A DNA stretch of 64,000 nucleotides from Streptomyces rhizoryzae (lineage in GTDB: Bacteria > Actinomycetota > Actinomycetes > Streptomycetales > Streptomycetaceae), in assembly GCF_023155275.1 (NCBI RefSeq), contig NZ_JALMUV010000032.1:31421-95420 (forward strand), given 5' to 3'. Positions 24,311 through 32,727 of the stretch are shown here, piece by piece. How positions within the stretch are numbered: position 1 is the first letter of the stretch; each line of letters begins with the position of its first letter. The position numbers and the translations under genes were made by a program. The notes under the pieces are model-generated. The model saw nothing but the letters and a program-made list of their open reading frames with translations. It ran no database searches and was not told the DNA's origin.

Positions 24311-25579
24311 ATGCTCCGGACCTCAGACCGGCAGACCCGCAGACGGGCGCACGCGTTCCAGGACGCGGTGGAGCTGCTCGACCGGTGGACCGAACGGTCC
24401 GGCACCGCCCGGGCACCGGACCCGGCCGCCGGCCACCCCTCGGACCCGGGCGTCCCGGTGCTCGCCCGCCTCGTGGCGGAGCGCGGCGATCCGGCCGCCA
24501 GAGCGACGGCGGTCCGCGCCACCGCGCAGTGGGCCCGCACCGCCGGACGCGGGAGGAGCCACCCCGGCCTCTACGACGGCGGGCTGGCCGGAACCCTGGT
24601 GGGACTGCGCCAGGCCGCCGCGCTCCACCCGCAGCTGCACCGGGTCGCCGACCGCCTGGCCGGCCGGCTCCACGAGCGGACCCTGGCCGGCACCGCGGAC
24701 ACCGTCCCCGGTGCGGTGACCTTCCGCGACTACGACCTGATCCTCGGTCCGGCCGGCACCCTGCTCGCGCTGAGCACCGCCGCCCCCGACGACCTCGGCG
24801 ACCCGGACGGGCCCGGCGGCCCCGGCCCGTCCCGCGCCCGGGCCCTGGAACGGCTCGCCCGCCCGCTGGCCGCCCTGTGCGAGGCCCCGGACCTCGGCGG
24901 CCTGCGCACGCACTACCCCGGCCACCCCCAACTGGGCTGGCTGCACGGGCGGGTGAACACCGGTATGGGCCACGGCGTCGCGGGCGTGCTCACCGCGCTC
25001 GCCGCGGCCGTGCGCCGGTCGCCGGGCGGCGCCCCCGAAGCGGCGGGCGCGCTGGGCAGGGCGAGCGGCTGGCTGCGGCGGCAGGCGTTCACCGACGCGC
25101 GGTCCATCCGCTCCTGGGACGGCGCCGGTCCGGCGGCCGCGTCGCCGGAGGGCCCGCGCCGCCGCCAGGCGTGGTGCTACGGCGCCCCGGGCGTCAGCTG
25201 GGCGCTGTGGGAGGCGGCGGACGCCTGCCGGGACGAGGCGGCGCGCCGCTTCGCCACCGACGCCTTCACCAGCCTGGCCGCCGGGTACCACGAGGAGTTC
25301 CATCTCTTCGGCGACCACCCCGGCGACCGCCTGGGCCTCTGCCACGGGGCCGCCGGCGTCCTGGCCGTCGCCGACGCGCTGTACCGCCACGCCGGGCTGC
25401 CGGCGGCCGGCGTGCTGCGGGCGCGTCTGCTCGACCACCTGGACCGCAGGCGGGACGAGATCCGGGCGCTCGGCGCGGAGCGGACGGCCCTGCTCGGCGG
25501 CGCCGCCGGCACCCTGAGCGCCGTTCTCACCGCCACCGGCGGCGACCGCGGCTGGCTGCCGTGCCTGGGCTTGCGCTGA
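24311..25579 (+). CDS. LanC-like lanthipeptide cyclase
   Basis: 422 residues, the usual LanC size. The alpha-toroid signature is visible: NTGMGHGVAG (about 215-224), the zinc ligand Cys289 in WCYGAPG, and the zinc ligands Cys344 and His345 in GLCHGAAG. It would add Cys thiols onto dehydrated Ser/Thr of the precursor to close the rings. It follows the precursor after the hairpins, with its own GAGAGGAG site. The presence of all zinc ligands argues that true lanthionine rings are made. Confidence 0.94.
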   Translation: MLRTSDRQTRRRAHAFQDAVELLDRWTERSGTARAPDPAAGHPSDPGVPVLARLVAERGDPAARATAVRATAQWARTAGRGRSHPGLYDGGLAGTLVGLRQAAALHPQLHRVADRLAGRLHERTLAGTADTVPGAVTFRDYDLILGPAGTLLALSTAAPDDLGDPDGPGGPGPSRARALERLARPLAALCEAPDLGGLRTHYPGHPQLGWLHGRVNTGMGHGVAGVLTALAAAVRRSPGGAPEAAGALGRASGWLRRQAFTDARSIRSWDGAGPAAASPEGPRRRQAWCYGAPGVSWALWEAADACRDEAARRFATDAFTSLAAGYHEEFHLFGDHPGDRLGLCHGAAGVLAVADALYRHAGLPAAGVLRARLLDHLDRRRDEIRALGAERTALLGGAAGTLSAVLTATGGDRGWLPCLGLR

Positions 25580-25635
25580 GCGGCGGCCGGCACCCGCCCG
25601 CACCGCGCCGGACGGTTGCGTAACCGCGCAGGTGA

Positions 25636-25857
25636 ATGACCGTTAACCCGGCCATGGGTGATATGAACGACCGGCTGCTCAGCCTGGTGGACGGTGTGGT
25701 GGATCTGGACGAGGAGCGGCTGCCGCTGCTGACCCTGCGGGAGGCGCGCGCGGCCGTCGAACTGCTGCGGCTGCTGGCCTCCGGCAGCGGCGAAGGCTCG
25801 CACGCGGCACGGCACTTGGAGCGCAGCCTCGTCCGGCGGCTGCCGTCCGAAGGATGA
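25636..25857 (+). CDS. Small protein of unknown function in the lanthipeptide operon
   Basis: 73 residues, start uncertain (ATG at 25636, 25654 or 25663). Two predicted helices, one acidic (NDRLLSLVDGVVDLDEERLP) and one hydrophobic then basic (TLREARAAVELLRLLAS, HLERSLVRRLP). No cysteines and no signal peptide are present. Codon use is like its neighbours. It lies between lanC and the glycosyltransferase gene on the same strand, so it may be an accessory or immunity protein, but nothing in its sequence shows this. Confidence 0.6.
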   Translation: MTVNPAMGDMNDRLLSLVDGVVDLDEERLPLLTLREARAAVELLRLLASGSGEGSHAARHLERSLVRRLPSEG

Positions 25858-25938
25858 ACCCGCGGCCGCGGGAGGGGATTTGCGTACGTCCCAGGGGCCG
25901 GGACCCGGGCGAAATCCGTGATCGGTAGGATTTTCGGC

Positions 25939-27108
25939 ATGGCGAAACACCTGTTATTCGTGACCCTCTTCGGTCACGGGCACGTCAATCCCACGCTGCC
26001 GCTGGTCGAAGAACTCGTCCGGCGCGGCCACCGCGTGGACTACGCCACCAGCGCGGAACACGCCGAGGTGGTCACCCGGGCCGGCGCCCGCTGGGTCGAG
26101 CTGCCGTCGATCGGACCGATCGAACCGCCCACCGACTTCGGACCGGAGACCTTCGCCCGCTTCGCGCGGCACGTCTTCGCCGGTATGCGCGCCGCCTACC
26201 CGGTGCTGCGCGACCACTGCGCCACCGAGGGGGTGGACGCGGTCTGCTACGACGGGATGAACTGGCCGGGCCGGGTCGCCGCCGAGCAGCTGGGGCTCCC
26301 GGCCGTGCGCTGCCTCCCGCACCTCGCCTCGAACGAGAAGTACTCGCTGTTCGCCCAGTTCGTGGACGCCGCCGACGGCGCGAACCCGTTCACCGACGCG
26401 GTCGGCCCCGACTGCGCGGACTTCACGGCGGACTTCGGGGTGGCCCTCGACCCGGCGCAGATGGACGCCCCCGAGAAGCTCAACCTGGTCTTCATACCCC
26501 GGGACTTCCAGCCCGAGGGCGACTCGTTCGACGACAGCTACCACTTCGTGGGGCCCTCGGTCGGCAGCCGCGAGGACGAGCCGTGGTCGCCGCCGGAAGC
26601 GGACAAGCCGGTGCTGTTCATCTCCCTGGGCACGGTGTTCAACGACCGGCCGGAGTTCTACCGCTCCTGCATCGAAGCCTTCGCCGACGGGCCGTACCAG
26701 GTGGCGATGACCGTGGGCGGGGTGGACCCGGCCGCGCTCGGGCCGGTCCCGGCGAACTTCGACATCCGGCCCCGGTTCCCGCAGCCGGCGGTCCTCCGGC
26801 GGGCCTCCGCCTTCGTCTCGCACGCCGGGATGAACTCCACCATGGAGGCGCTCTACTACGGCGTCGGCCTGGTCACCGTGCCGCAGATGCCCGAGCAGGC
26901 CGCCAACGCCGGCCGGGTGGCGGAACTCGGCCTCGGTGAGCGGCTGGACGCGCACACCGTGACCGCCGCGGAGCTGCGCGCCGCGGTCACCCGGGTCGCC
27001 ACCGACCCCGCGGTGCGCGCCAACCTCGACCGGATGCGGGAGGTCGTCCGGGGGAGCGGCGGTGCCGTGCGCGGCGCCGACGTGATCGAGGAGTACCTGG
27101 GCCGCTGA
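25939..27108 (+). CDS. MGT-family UDP-dependent glycosyltransferase
   Basis: 389 residues from the ATG at 25939 (MAKHLLFVTLFGHGHVNP), eight bases after AGGA; an upstream GTG is in frame but lacks a site. GT-B fold: the N-terminal domain carries the conserved His of FGHGHVNP, and the C-terminal nucleotide-sugar domain carries the signature block FVSHAGMNSTMEALYYGVGL and VPQMPEQAANAGRV. The family glycosylates macrolides, flavonoids and other small hydrophobic products. It is the last gene before a strong terminator and follows the lanthipeptide genes, so it might glycosylate the peptide; alternatively it is a free-standing macrolide-type enzyme. Confidence 0.9.
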   Translation: MAKHLLFVTLFGHGHVNPTLPLVEELVRRGHRVDYATSAEHAEVVTRAGARWVELPSIGPIEPPTDFGPETFARFARHVFAGMRAAYPVLRDHCATEGVDAVCYDGMNWPGRVAAEQLGLPAVRCLPHLASNEKYSLFAQFVDAADGANPFTDAVGPDCADFTADFGVALDPAQMDAPEKLNLVFIPRDFQPEGDSFDDSYHFVGPSVGSREDEPWSPPEADKPVLFISLGTVFNDRPEFYRSCIEAFADGPYQVAMTVGGVDPAALGPVPANFDIRPRFPQPAVLRRASAFVSHAGMNSTMEALYYGVGLVTVPQMPEQAANAGRVAELGLGERLDAHTVTAAELRAAVTRVATDPAVRANLDRMREVVRGSGGAVRGADVIEEYLGR

Positions 27109-27120
27109 CCGCCCGATGCC

Positions 27121-27156
27121 GCGGTGCCCCGCCGGCCGTCCCCGGCGGGGCACCGC
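27121..27156 (+). terminator. Strong hairpin terminator of the lanthipeptide operon
   Basis: Perfect 15-bp arms GCGGTGCCCCGCCGG and complement with a six-base loop, 12 bases after the glycosyltransferase stop. Confidence 0.8.
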
Positions 27157-27256
27157 TCCCGCCTGCCGCCCGCCCGCGGTCCCGCTGGCCCGGACCGCGC
27201 CCGCCGGGATAGAACGGCAGCAGGACAGGGACCAGCGCGCCACGAAAGGTGAGCAG

Positions 27257-28741
27257 ATGACGCAGGACAGCGACCAGGTCGTGGCCACGGACCGGGGCCG
27301 GGTCCGGGGCCGCACCGAAGGGGAGACGACGGCCTACCGGGGGATCCCCTACGCCGCGTCCCCCGTGGGCGAGCTGCGGTTCGCCCCGCCGCGGCCCTGC
27401 CCGCCCTGGCCCGGCATACGGGAGGCCGGGCACGCCGGACCCGCCGTACCCCAGGGGCCGTCCCGGCTCGAAGCCGTCATGGGCCCCCGCACCCCGGACT
27501 GGGCCGAGGACGGCTGCCTGACGCTGAACGTCTGGGCCCCGCGCGCGGCCGGTGCGGACGGCAGGCCGCGCCCGGTCCTGGTCTGGTTCCACGGCGGCGG
27601 CTTCAGCAGCGGCTCCGGAGGCTGGGACTGGTACGACGGCGGCAAGCTCGCCGCCCGCGGCGACATCGTCGTGGTCACCGCCAACTACCGCCTGGGCCCG
27701 TTCGGTTACCTCCACCTCCCGCAGATCGGCGCGGACAACCTCGGCTGCCGGGACCAGGCCGCGGTGCTGCGCTGGGTGCGGGACAACATCGCCGCGTTCG
27801 GCGGCGACCCGGACACCGTGACGGTCGGCGGCCAGTCCGCCGGCGCCTTCTCCGCCCTGTCCCTCGCCACCGACCCGGCGACCGCCGGGCTCGTCCACCG
27901 CGTCCTGCTCCAGAGCGGACCCTGGGGCCTGCCGCCGCAGGACCCCGCACTCGCGGCCGAGAACGCCCGGGCCTACCTCCGCCTCCTCGGCGTACCCGGC
28001 GACACCGACCCCGGCCCGGCCCTGCGCGCCCTGCCCGTCGAGGAACTCCTCGCCGCCTACGGCACGCTGGCCGCCCAGCTCGCCGGGCAGGGCAGTATCG
28101 CCCCGGCGATGTACCCGGTGCTCGGCGGCGCCGGCACCGCCCTGGCCTGGCCGGACGCCCTCGCCGCCGGCGCGTTGGACGGCAGGCCGCTGCTCATCGG
28201 CACCACCCGCGACGAGATGACCGCGTTCCTGGGGCTCAACCCGGCCATCCGCTCCCTCGACCGGGCCGGCGCCGTCGGCTTCCTGGCCCGGCAGGCCCCC
28301 GGCGACGGCGCGGCCGAGCGGCTCTACCAGCAGTACGCCGACCGCCTCCCGGACGCCACCCCGGGCCGGATCGTCATCGCCGCCGTGACCGACGAGCAGT
28401 TCGGCGCCGGCGCCCTGGAGATCGCCGACCACCACGCCACCGCCGGCCACCCCACCTACGTGTACCGGTTCGACCGCGCGGCGCCCGGCGCGGACAACCC
28501 CCTCGGCGCCTGCCACTGCGGCGAACTTCCCTTCCTCTTCGGCACGTTCGACAGCTTCCGGGACAGCCCCATGCTGGGCCGCCCGGACGCCGCCGCCCGC
28601 GCCCTCGGCGACGCCTTCGCCGACGCGGTCGCCGGCTTCGTCGCCACCGGCGTCCCGCACGGCATCCCCGCCTACGCCCCGGGCACGCCCGGCCGCGTCC
28701 GCCACTTCCCGCCGGCCCCGGCGGGCGGCGACCCGCGCTGA
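27257..28741 (+). CDS. Type B carboxylesterase
   Basis: 494 residues. Alpha/beta-hydrolase of the carboxylesterase family: the oxyanion-hole block VLVWFHGGGFSSGSG, the nucleophile elbow VGGQSAGAFSALSL (Ser near 199), an acidic block around GTTRDEMTAF and the catalytic His region CHCGELPFLFGTF. No signal peptide, so it should be cytoplasmic. Its own GAAAGGTGAG site and the preceding terminator mark it as separately transcribed. The substrate is not predictable. Confidence 0.93.
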   Translation: MTQDSDQVVATDRGRVRGRTEGETTAYRGIPYAASPVGELRFAPPRPCPPWPGIREAGHAGPAVPQGPSRLEAVMGPRTPDWAEDGCLTLNVWAPRAAGADGRPRPVLVWFHGGGFSSGSGGWDWYDGGKLAARGDIVVVTANYRLGPFGYLHLPQIGADNLGCRDQAAVLRWVRDNIAAFGGDPDTVTVGGQSAGAFSALSLATDPATAGLVHRVLLQSGPWGLPPQDPALAAENARAYLRLLGVPGDTDPGPALRALPVEELLAAYGTLAAQLAGQGSIAPAMYPVLGGAGTALAWPDALAAGALDGRPLLIGTTRDEMTAFLGLNPAIRSLDRAGAVGFLARQAPGDGAAERLYQQYADRLPDATPGRIVIAAVTDEQFGAGALEIADHHATAGHPTYVYRFDRAAPGADNPLGACHCGELPFLFGTFDSFRDSPMLGRPDAAARALGDAFADAVAGFVATGVPHGIPAYAPGTPGRVRHFPPAPAGGDPR

Positions 28742-28775
28742 CCGCCGCCCGCGTCCGCCGCCGACGGGCCCCCGG

Positions 28776-29264
28776 TCAGCGGCCGGCCGGGCCCGCCGCG
28801 GCGGCCGGCCCGCGCAGGCCCGCCGCGGTGGCCCGGGCCACCAGCACCCACTGCTGTGCCAGCAGCACCACACCGAAGTAGCCCAGCACCGTCACCGCGC
28901 CCAGCCCCGCCGCCACCGCCGTGTCGATCAGGAAGTGCTGCCCCAGCCCGAGGACCCACAGCGCCGCGGTGAGCGGGGTCCCGCGCCGCACCACCCGGCC
29001 GTCGCGCACCGCCAGCCGCACGGTGTAGGCCCGCACCGCCGCCAGCGCCACCCCGATGACCAGGCTCGCCACCACCAGCGCGCCGTCCCGCACGGACAGC
29101 GGGTGCAGCGTGGCGTACCAGCCGGTCTCCACCGCACCGATGGCGAGCAGCACCAGACCGGCCACCGGCCGCTCCCGCAGCGGCCGTTCGCGCAGCTGCC
29201 GGGACAGCAGCCACAGCAGTACGGCGGCGGTGAGAAGGAGATTGCTGGTGATGGGATCGTTCAT
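28776..29264 (-). CDS. Four-helix integral membrane protein of unknown function
   Basis: 162 residues from the ATG at 29264 (MNDPITSNLLLTAAVL); an upstream in-frame start would read through the divergent promoter. Hydrophobic helices lie near 7-22, 35-52, 62-82 and 98-145. There are no conserved catalytic residues that I can identify. It is convergent with the esterase and divergent from the sensor-kinase gene. Confidence 0.75.
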   Translation of the reverse strand: MNDPITSNLLLTAAVLLWLLSRQLRERPLRERPVAGLVLLAIGAVETGWYATLHPLSVRDGALVVASLVIGVALAAVRAYTVRLAVRDGRVVRRGTPLTAALWVLGLGQHFLIDTAVAAGLGAVTVLGYFGVVLLAQQWVLVARATAAGLRGPAAAAGPAGR

Positions 29265-29451
29265 GGCCCCCGGCTTCCGGTACGTGGCACGGCGCGCGGA
29301 CCGGCGTCCGCGCGCGGGCGGGAAGCGCCCGCCCGCCTCCCACTGTGCGCCGCGGACCCCGCCCGGCGGATCAGCCACCGGGGTGGAGAAAAGGGTGGAG
29401 ATCGCGGTACCCGGGAGCCAGGTCCCGGGCCGCTGCCGCCAAGATGGCGGG

Positions 29452-30612
29452 GTGCGGAACGAACACGACATACGCGGGCCGAAGGCCGGTGGCTTCCGGG
29501 CCGGCCTCGACGCCGCCCGGCTCCGCCGGATCGCCCTGAACGCCCTGGCCATCGGCTTCGGCGCGGCCTTCTACCACCCGTCCGAGCACCCGCCGGGCGT
29601 CACGGCCGCGTTCGGCGTCCTGCTCGGGCTGTGGGCGGTGACCGCCGTCGTCCGCCACGTGCTGGTCCGGCCGTGGCCGGAAGGGGTGTGGAGCGTCCTG
29701 CTGATCGGCGGCGCGGTCTGCGCCGGGCTCAGCCCCGCCGACCCGTCCGCGCCCGCCTTCGTCGGCTCGGCCGGGCTGTTCCTGCTGGTCTCCGCCGTCG
29801 ATACGCCCGCGCCGTGGATCGCCGGCGTCCTGACCGCGGGCATCGCCGGGTTCGTCCTCGCCCACGGCACGGCCGGCGGCGGACCCGGGGTCGGCGTCGC
29901 GGTCCTGATCTCCGCCGTGACCGGTTTCGGCTTCGGCTTCCTCGCCCGGATGAACGGCCTGGACCGCCGAACCGAGCGCGAGACGGCCGAACAGCGGGCG
30001 GCGAACGCTGTGTTGGCCGAACGCGCCCGGATCGCCCGGGACCTGCACGACGTCCTCGCCCACTCGCTCGGCGGCCTGGTGATCCAGCTGGACGCGCTGG
30101 AGGCGGTCTCCGCCGCCCGCGGCACCGACCCGGACGTGGTGACCCGGGTGCGCACCGCCCGGGAGATGGCCGCGGACGGCCTGGTGGCCGCCAAGCACGC
30201 GGTGGACGCGCTGCGCCGCCTGCCCGCCGGGATCGACGCGGCGCTCGGCGAGATCGCCGCGGGCGTCCGCGCCCAGGGGATGACGGTGGACGTCGAGGTC
30301 CGCGGCGAGCCGTCCCGGGTGCCGGGCCCGGTGGGCGAGGTCCTGGCCTCGCTCACCGTCGAGGCGCTGACCAACGCCCGCAAGCATGCCCCGGGCGCCC
30401 CGGCCGGCGTGCTGGTGGAGGCCGGCCGGGACGCCGTACTGCTGCGCGTCACCAACCCGTTGGCGCCGCCCGGGACGGTGCCCGAACCCCGCCTCGCGGG
30501 CGGGCACGGCATTCCCGGGATGCGGGAGCGGGCCCGGATCGTCGGTGGCAGACTGTCCGCCGGCGCGACGAACGGAGAGTGGACCGTGGAATGCCGGGTG
30601 CCCCATGCCTGA
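29452..30612 (+). CDS. NarL-type sensor histidine kinase, membrane-bound
   Basis: 386 residues from a GTG at 29452. Five or six N-terminal helices (about 25-165) form a membrane sensor without a large outer loop. The HisKA_3 block RARIARDLHDVLAHSLGGLV (His near 200) and a HATPase domain with EALTNARKHAPG and GHGIPGMRERA follow. The stop overlaps the response regulator start by eight bases. The small extracytoplasmic area suggests intramembrane sensing of a lipid or peptide, which is inference. Confidence 0.9.
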   Translation: MRNEHDIRGPKAGGFRAGLDAARLRRIALNALAIGFGAAFYHPSEHPPGVTAAFGVLLGLWAVTAVVRHVLVRPWPEGVWSVLLIGGAVCAGLSPADPSAPAFVGSAGLFLLVSAVDTPAPWIAGVLTAGIAGFVLAHGTAGGGPGVGVAVLISAVTGFGFGFLARMNGLDRRTERETAEQRAANAVLAERARIARDLHDVLAHSLGGLVIQLDALEAVSAARGTDPDVVTRVRTAREMAADGLVAAKHAVDALRRLPAGIDAALGEIAAGVRAQGMTVDVEVRGEPSRVPGPVGEVLASLTVEALTNARKHAPGAPAGVLVEAGRDAVLLRVTNPLAPPGTVPEPRLAGGHGIPGMRERARIVGGRLSAGATNGEWTVECRVPHA

Positions 30613-31261
30613 CCGACCCATCCGGGTGATCGTCGCCGACGACCAGGCCGCGGTGCGCGACGGGCTGGTGACGATCCTCGCCCACGAACCCTGCATCGAG
30701 GTCGTCGGCGCCGCCGCCGACGGCGCCACCGTCCTGGACCTGGCCCGCCGCCTGAACCCCGACGTGGTCCTGATGGACCTCCGGATGCCCGGGACCGACG
30801 GCATCACCGCCACCCGCGCCCTGTCCGCCCTCGACCCGGCCCCCGCGGTCCTGGTGCTGACCACCTACGCCGACGACGAGTCCATCGCCGGTGCGCTCAC
30901 GGCCGGCGCGGCCGGCTACCTCACCAAGAGCGCCGGACGCGCCCAGATCGTCTCCGCGCTCACCGCCACCGCCGACGGCCACCGCACGTTCGCCCCCGAG
31001 GTCGCCTCCGCCATGGTCCGCGGCCTGACCCACCGCACCGCCCTGGAACGGCTCGCCGCCGCCCACGCCCTGACGGTGCAGGAGACCCGGGTCCTCCAGT
31101 TCCTCACCGAACGGCGCACCAACCGCGCCATCGCCGAGGCCCTCCACGTCTCCGTCGCCACCGTCAAGACGCATGTGAACAACCTCTTCGGCAAACTCGG
31201 CGTCACCGGCCGGGCGGAGGCCGCGGCCCTGGTCGAACGGGTGCGGGAGCAGGGCCTCTGA
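30605..31261 (+). CDS. NarL/FixJ-family response regulator
   Basis: 218 residues. Receiver domain with VADDQ, phospho-acceptor Asp in VVLMDLRMPG, Thr in VLVLTTYADD and Lys in GYLTKSAG; then a LuxR-type helix-turn-helix (LTVQETRVLQFLTERRTNRA, IAEALHVSVATVKTHVNNLF). It is translationally coupled to the upstream kinase. The target is not evident; the divergent membrane protein and the downstream small membrane protein are candidates. Confidence 0.95.
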   Translation: MPDRPIRVIVADDQAAVRDGLVTILAHEPCIEVVGAAADGATVLDLARRLNPDVVLMDLRMPGTDGITATRALSALDPAPAVLVLTTYADDESIAGALTAGAAGYLTKSAGRAQIVSALTATADGHRTFAPEVASAMVRGLTHRTALERLAAAHALTVQETRVLQFLTERRTNRAIAEALHVSVATVKTHVNNLFGKLGVTGRAEAAALVERVREQGL

Positions 31262-31387
31262 CGGACCGTCGGCGAACGCCGGCCGCCCGGGGCAACCACC
31301 GGCCGGTCCGCCCGCGTCAAGGACAGTGATCACGGGGAAGACCGGCCCACCGTGCCACCCCTGCCAACCCCCACCAAGGAGAGCCCG

Positions 31388-31687
31388 GTGACCGACAAGC
31401 AGACCGACAGCCCCGACCACCCTCCGGTCGCCTACGGCCCCTGGTGGGCGGGCCTGGGGCCGATCGGCGGGGCCCTCGTCCTCGTCCTCGGCCTGGGCCT
31501 GGCGGCGTACGTCTTCCTGTGGGGGGAGGGCACCCTCGGCGACACCCGCCTCTACGGGGCGGCCAAGTGCGTCGCCATCGGCCTCGTGGTGCTGGGCACC
31601 ACGCTGCTCGGCCGCCGACGCGACCGCAAGCGGTCCGGCGACGCTTCTCCGGACGCCGACGGCAACGGCGACGGCGGAACGGCCTGA
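31388..31687 (+). CDS. Small two-helix membrane protein
   Basis: 99 residues from a GTG behind AAGGAGAG. Helices near 19-43 and 56-76 are separated by a short outer loop (WGEGTLGDTRLYG), and the C-terminus is charged (RRRDRKRSGDASPDADGNGD). It lies 126 bases after the response regulator on the same strand. No function is recognised. Confidence 0.72.
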   Translation: MTDKQTDSPDHPPVAYGPWWAGLGPIGGALVLVLGLGLAAYVFLWGEGTLGDTRLYGAAKCVAIGLVVLGTTLLGRRRDRKRSGDASPDADGNGDGGTA

Positions 31688-31902
31688 GCCCGCGAACCCC
31701 CTGACCAGGGCGCTTTGACGCGGTCTCGGCGCCCTGCTAGACATATTCGCGAAACGGAATCGGATTCCTCTTCCGGCTGTTGGCCTCCACTCCTTCCCTC
31801 CTCCCTCTGTCTCTTCTCCCTCCTTCTGATTCCGTGCCGCGACCGAACGCGCAACCACTCCCCGCAACCACTCCCCGATACGCACAGCGAGAGGACCGCC
31901 GG

Positions 31903-32727
31903 ATGCCCGAGGACCGCTTCTTCCTGCTCGACGCGGGCGCGTCGCGCCCCACCCGCGTCCCCCTGCCGCCGCACACCGCCGCCAAGGCCGCTGCGGAGGA
32001 CACCGAAGGCCGCTTCAGCCTGCTGGAGCACCGCACCGACGACCCCGGGGCTCTCCGGCTCGACGGCACCGCCGACGCGTTCCTGTACGTCCTCGACGGC
32101 GACCTCGGCATCGACACCGGCGGCCGGACCCACCACCTGACCCGCGGTATGTGCGCCCTCGTCCCGCGCGGCGCCGCCCCCGCCGCGCCGCGCAACCTCG
32201 GCGGGCCCGGCGCCCCCCTGCACGTCCTCCAACTGACCGCGCCCGGCGGCCCGGACGGCGGCCCGGACGACCCCGGGCGCTTCTTCGTCCTCGGCCGCGG
32301 CCAGGCGCGCCCCGGCCGGGTCCCGCTGCCACCCGCCTTCGCCGTGAAGGCCCGCACCACCGACACCGGCGGACGCTTCTCGTTCCTGGAGGTCACGGTG
32401 GCCCAGCCCGTCCCGCGCCACACCCACCACCTCGCGGACGAGTGCGTCTACGTCCTCGACGGCGAACTGGCCGTCGAGTTCGGCGGCCTCGTCCACACCG
32501 CCGGGGCGGGGCAGTTGGTGCTGCTGCCGCACGGCGTCCCGCACGCGATCCGCCCGGGCTCCACCCCGCCGCCCCGGGTCCTCCAGATCTCCGCCCCCGG
32601 TGGCTGGGAGTGCGTGGTGGAGTCCCTGATCGAGCACCGCACCGAGGTCAGCCGGGCCGGCCGCCTCGACCCGGCCGCGCTCAACCGCTACACGCGCCGG
32701 TACTCCGTCACCTACGAGGAGGAGTGA
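31903..32727 (+). CDS. Bicupin protein
   Basis: 274 residues, starting at the ATG after GAGAGGA; the longer frame has no support. Two cupin domains lie at about 35-115 and 150-245. The second has a complete metal site (PRHTHHLADECVYVLDGELA), while the first lacks the histidine pair, suggesting one active and one structural domain. The closing segment is basic and Tyr-rich. Such bicupins include quercetin dioxygenase-like enzymes and pirin relatives. Its last 20 bases overlap the end of the convergent MFS gene. Confidence 0.85.
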   Translation: MPEDRFFLLDAGASRPTRVPLPPHTAAKAAAEDTEGRFSLLEHRTDDPGALRLDGTADAFLYVLDGDLGIDTGGRTHHLTRGMCALVPRGAAPAAPRNLGGPGAPLHVLQLTAPGGPDGGPDDPGRFFVLGRGQARPGRVPLPPAFAVKARTTDTGGRFSFLEVTVAQPVPRHTHHLADECVYVLDGELAVEFGGLVHTAGAGQLVLLPHGVPHAIRPGSTPPPRVLQISAPGGWECVVESLIEHRTEVSRAGRLDPAALNRYTRRYSVTYEEE

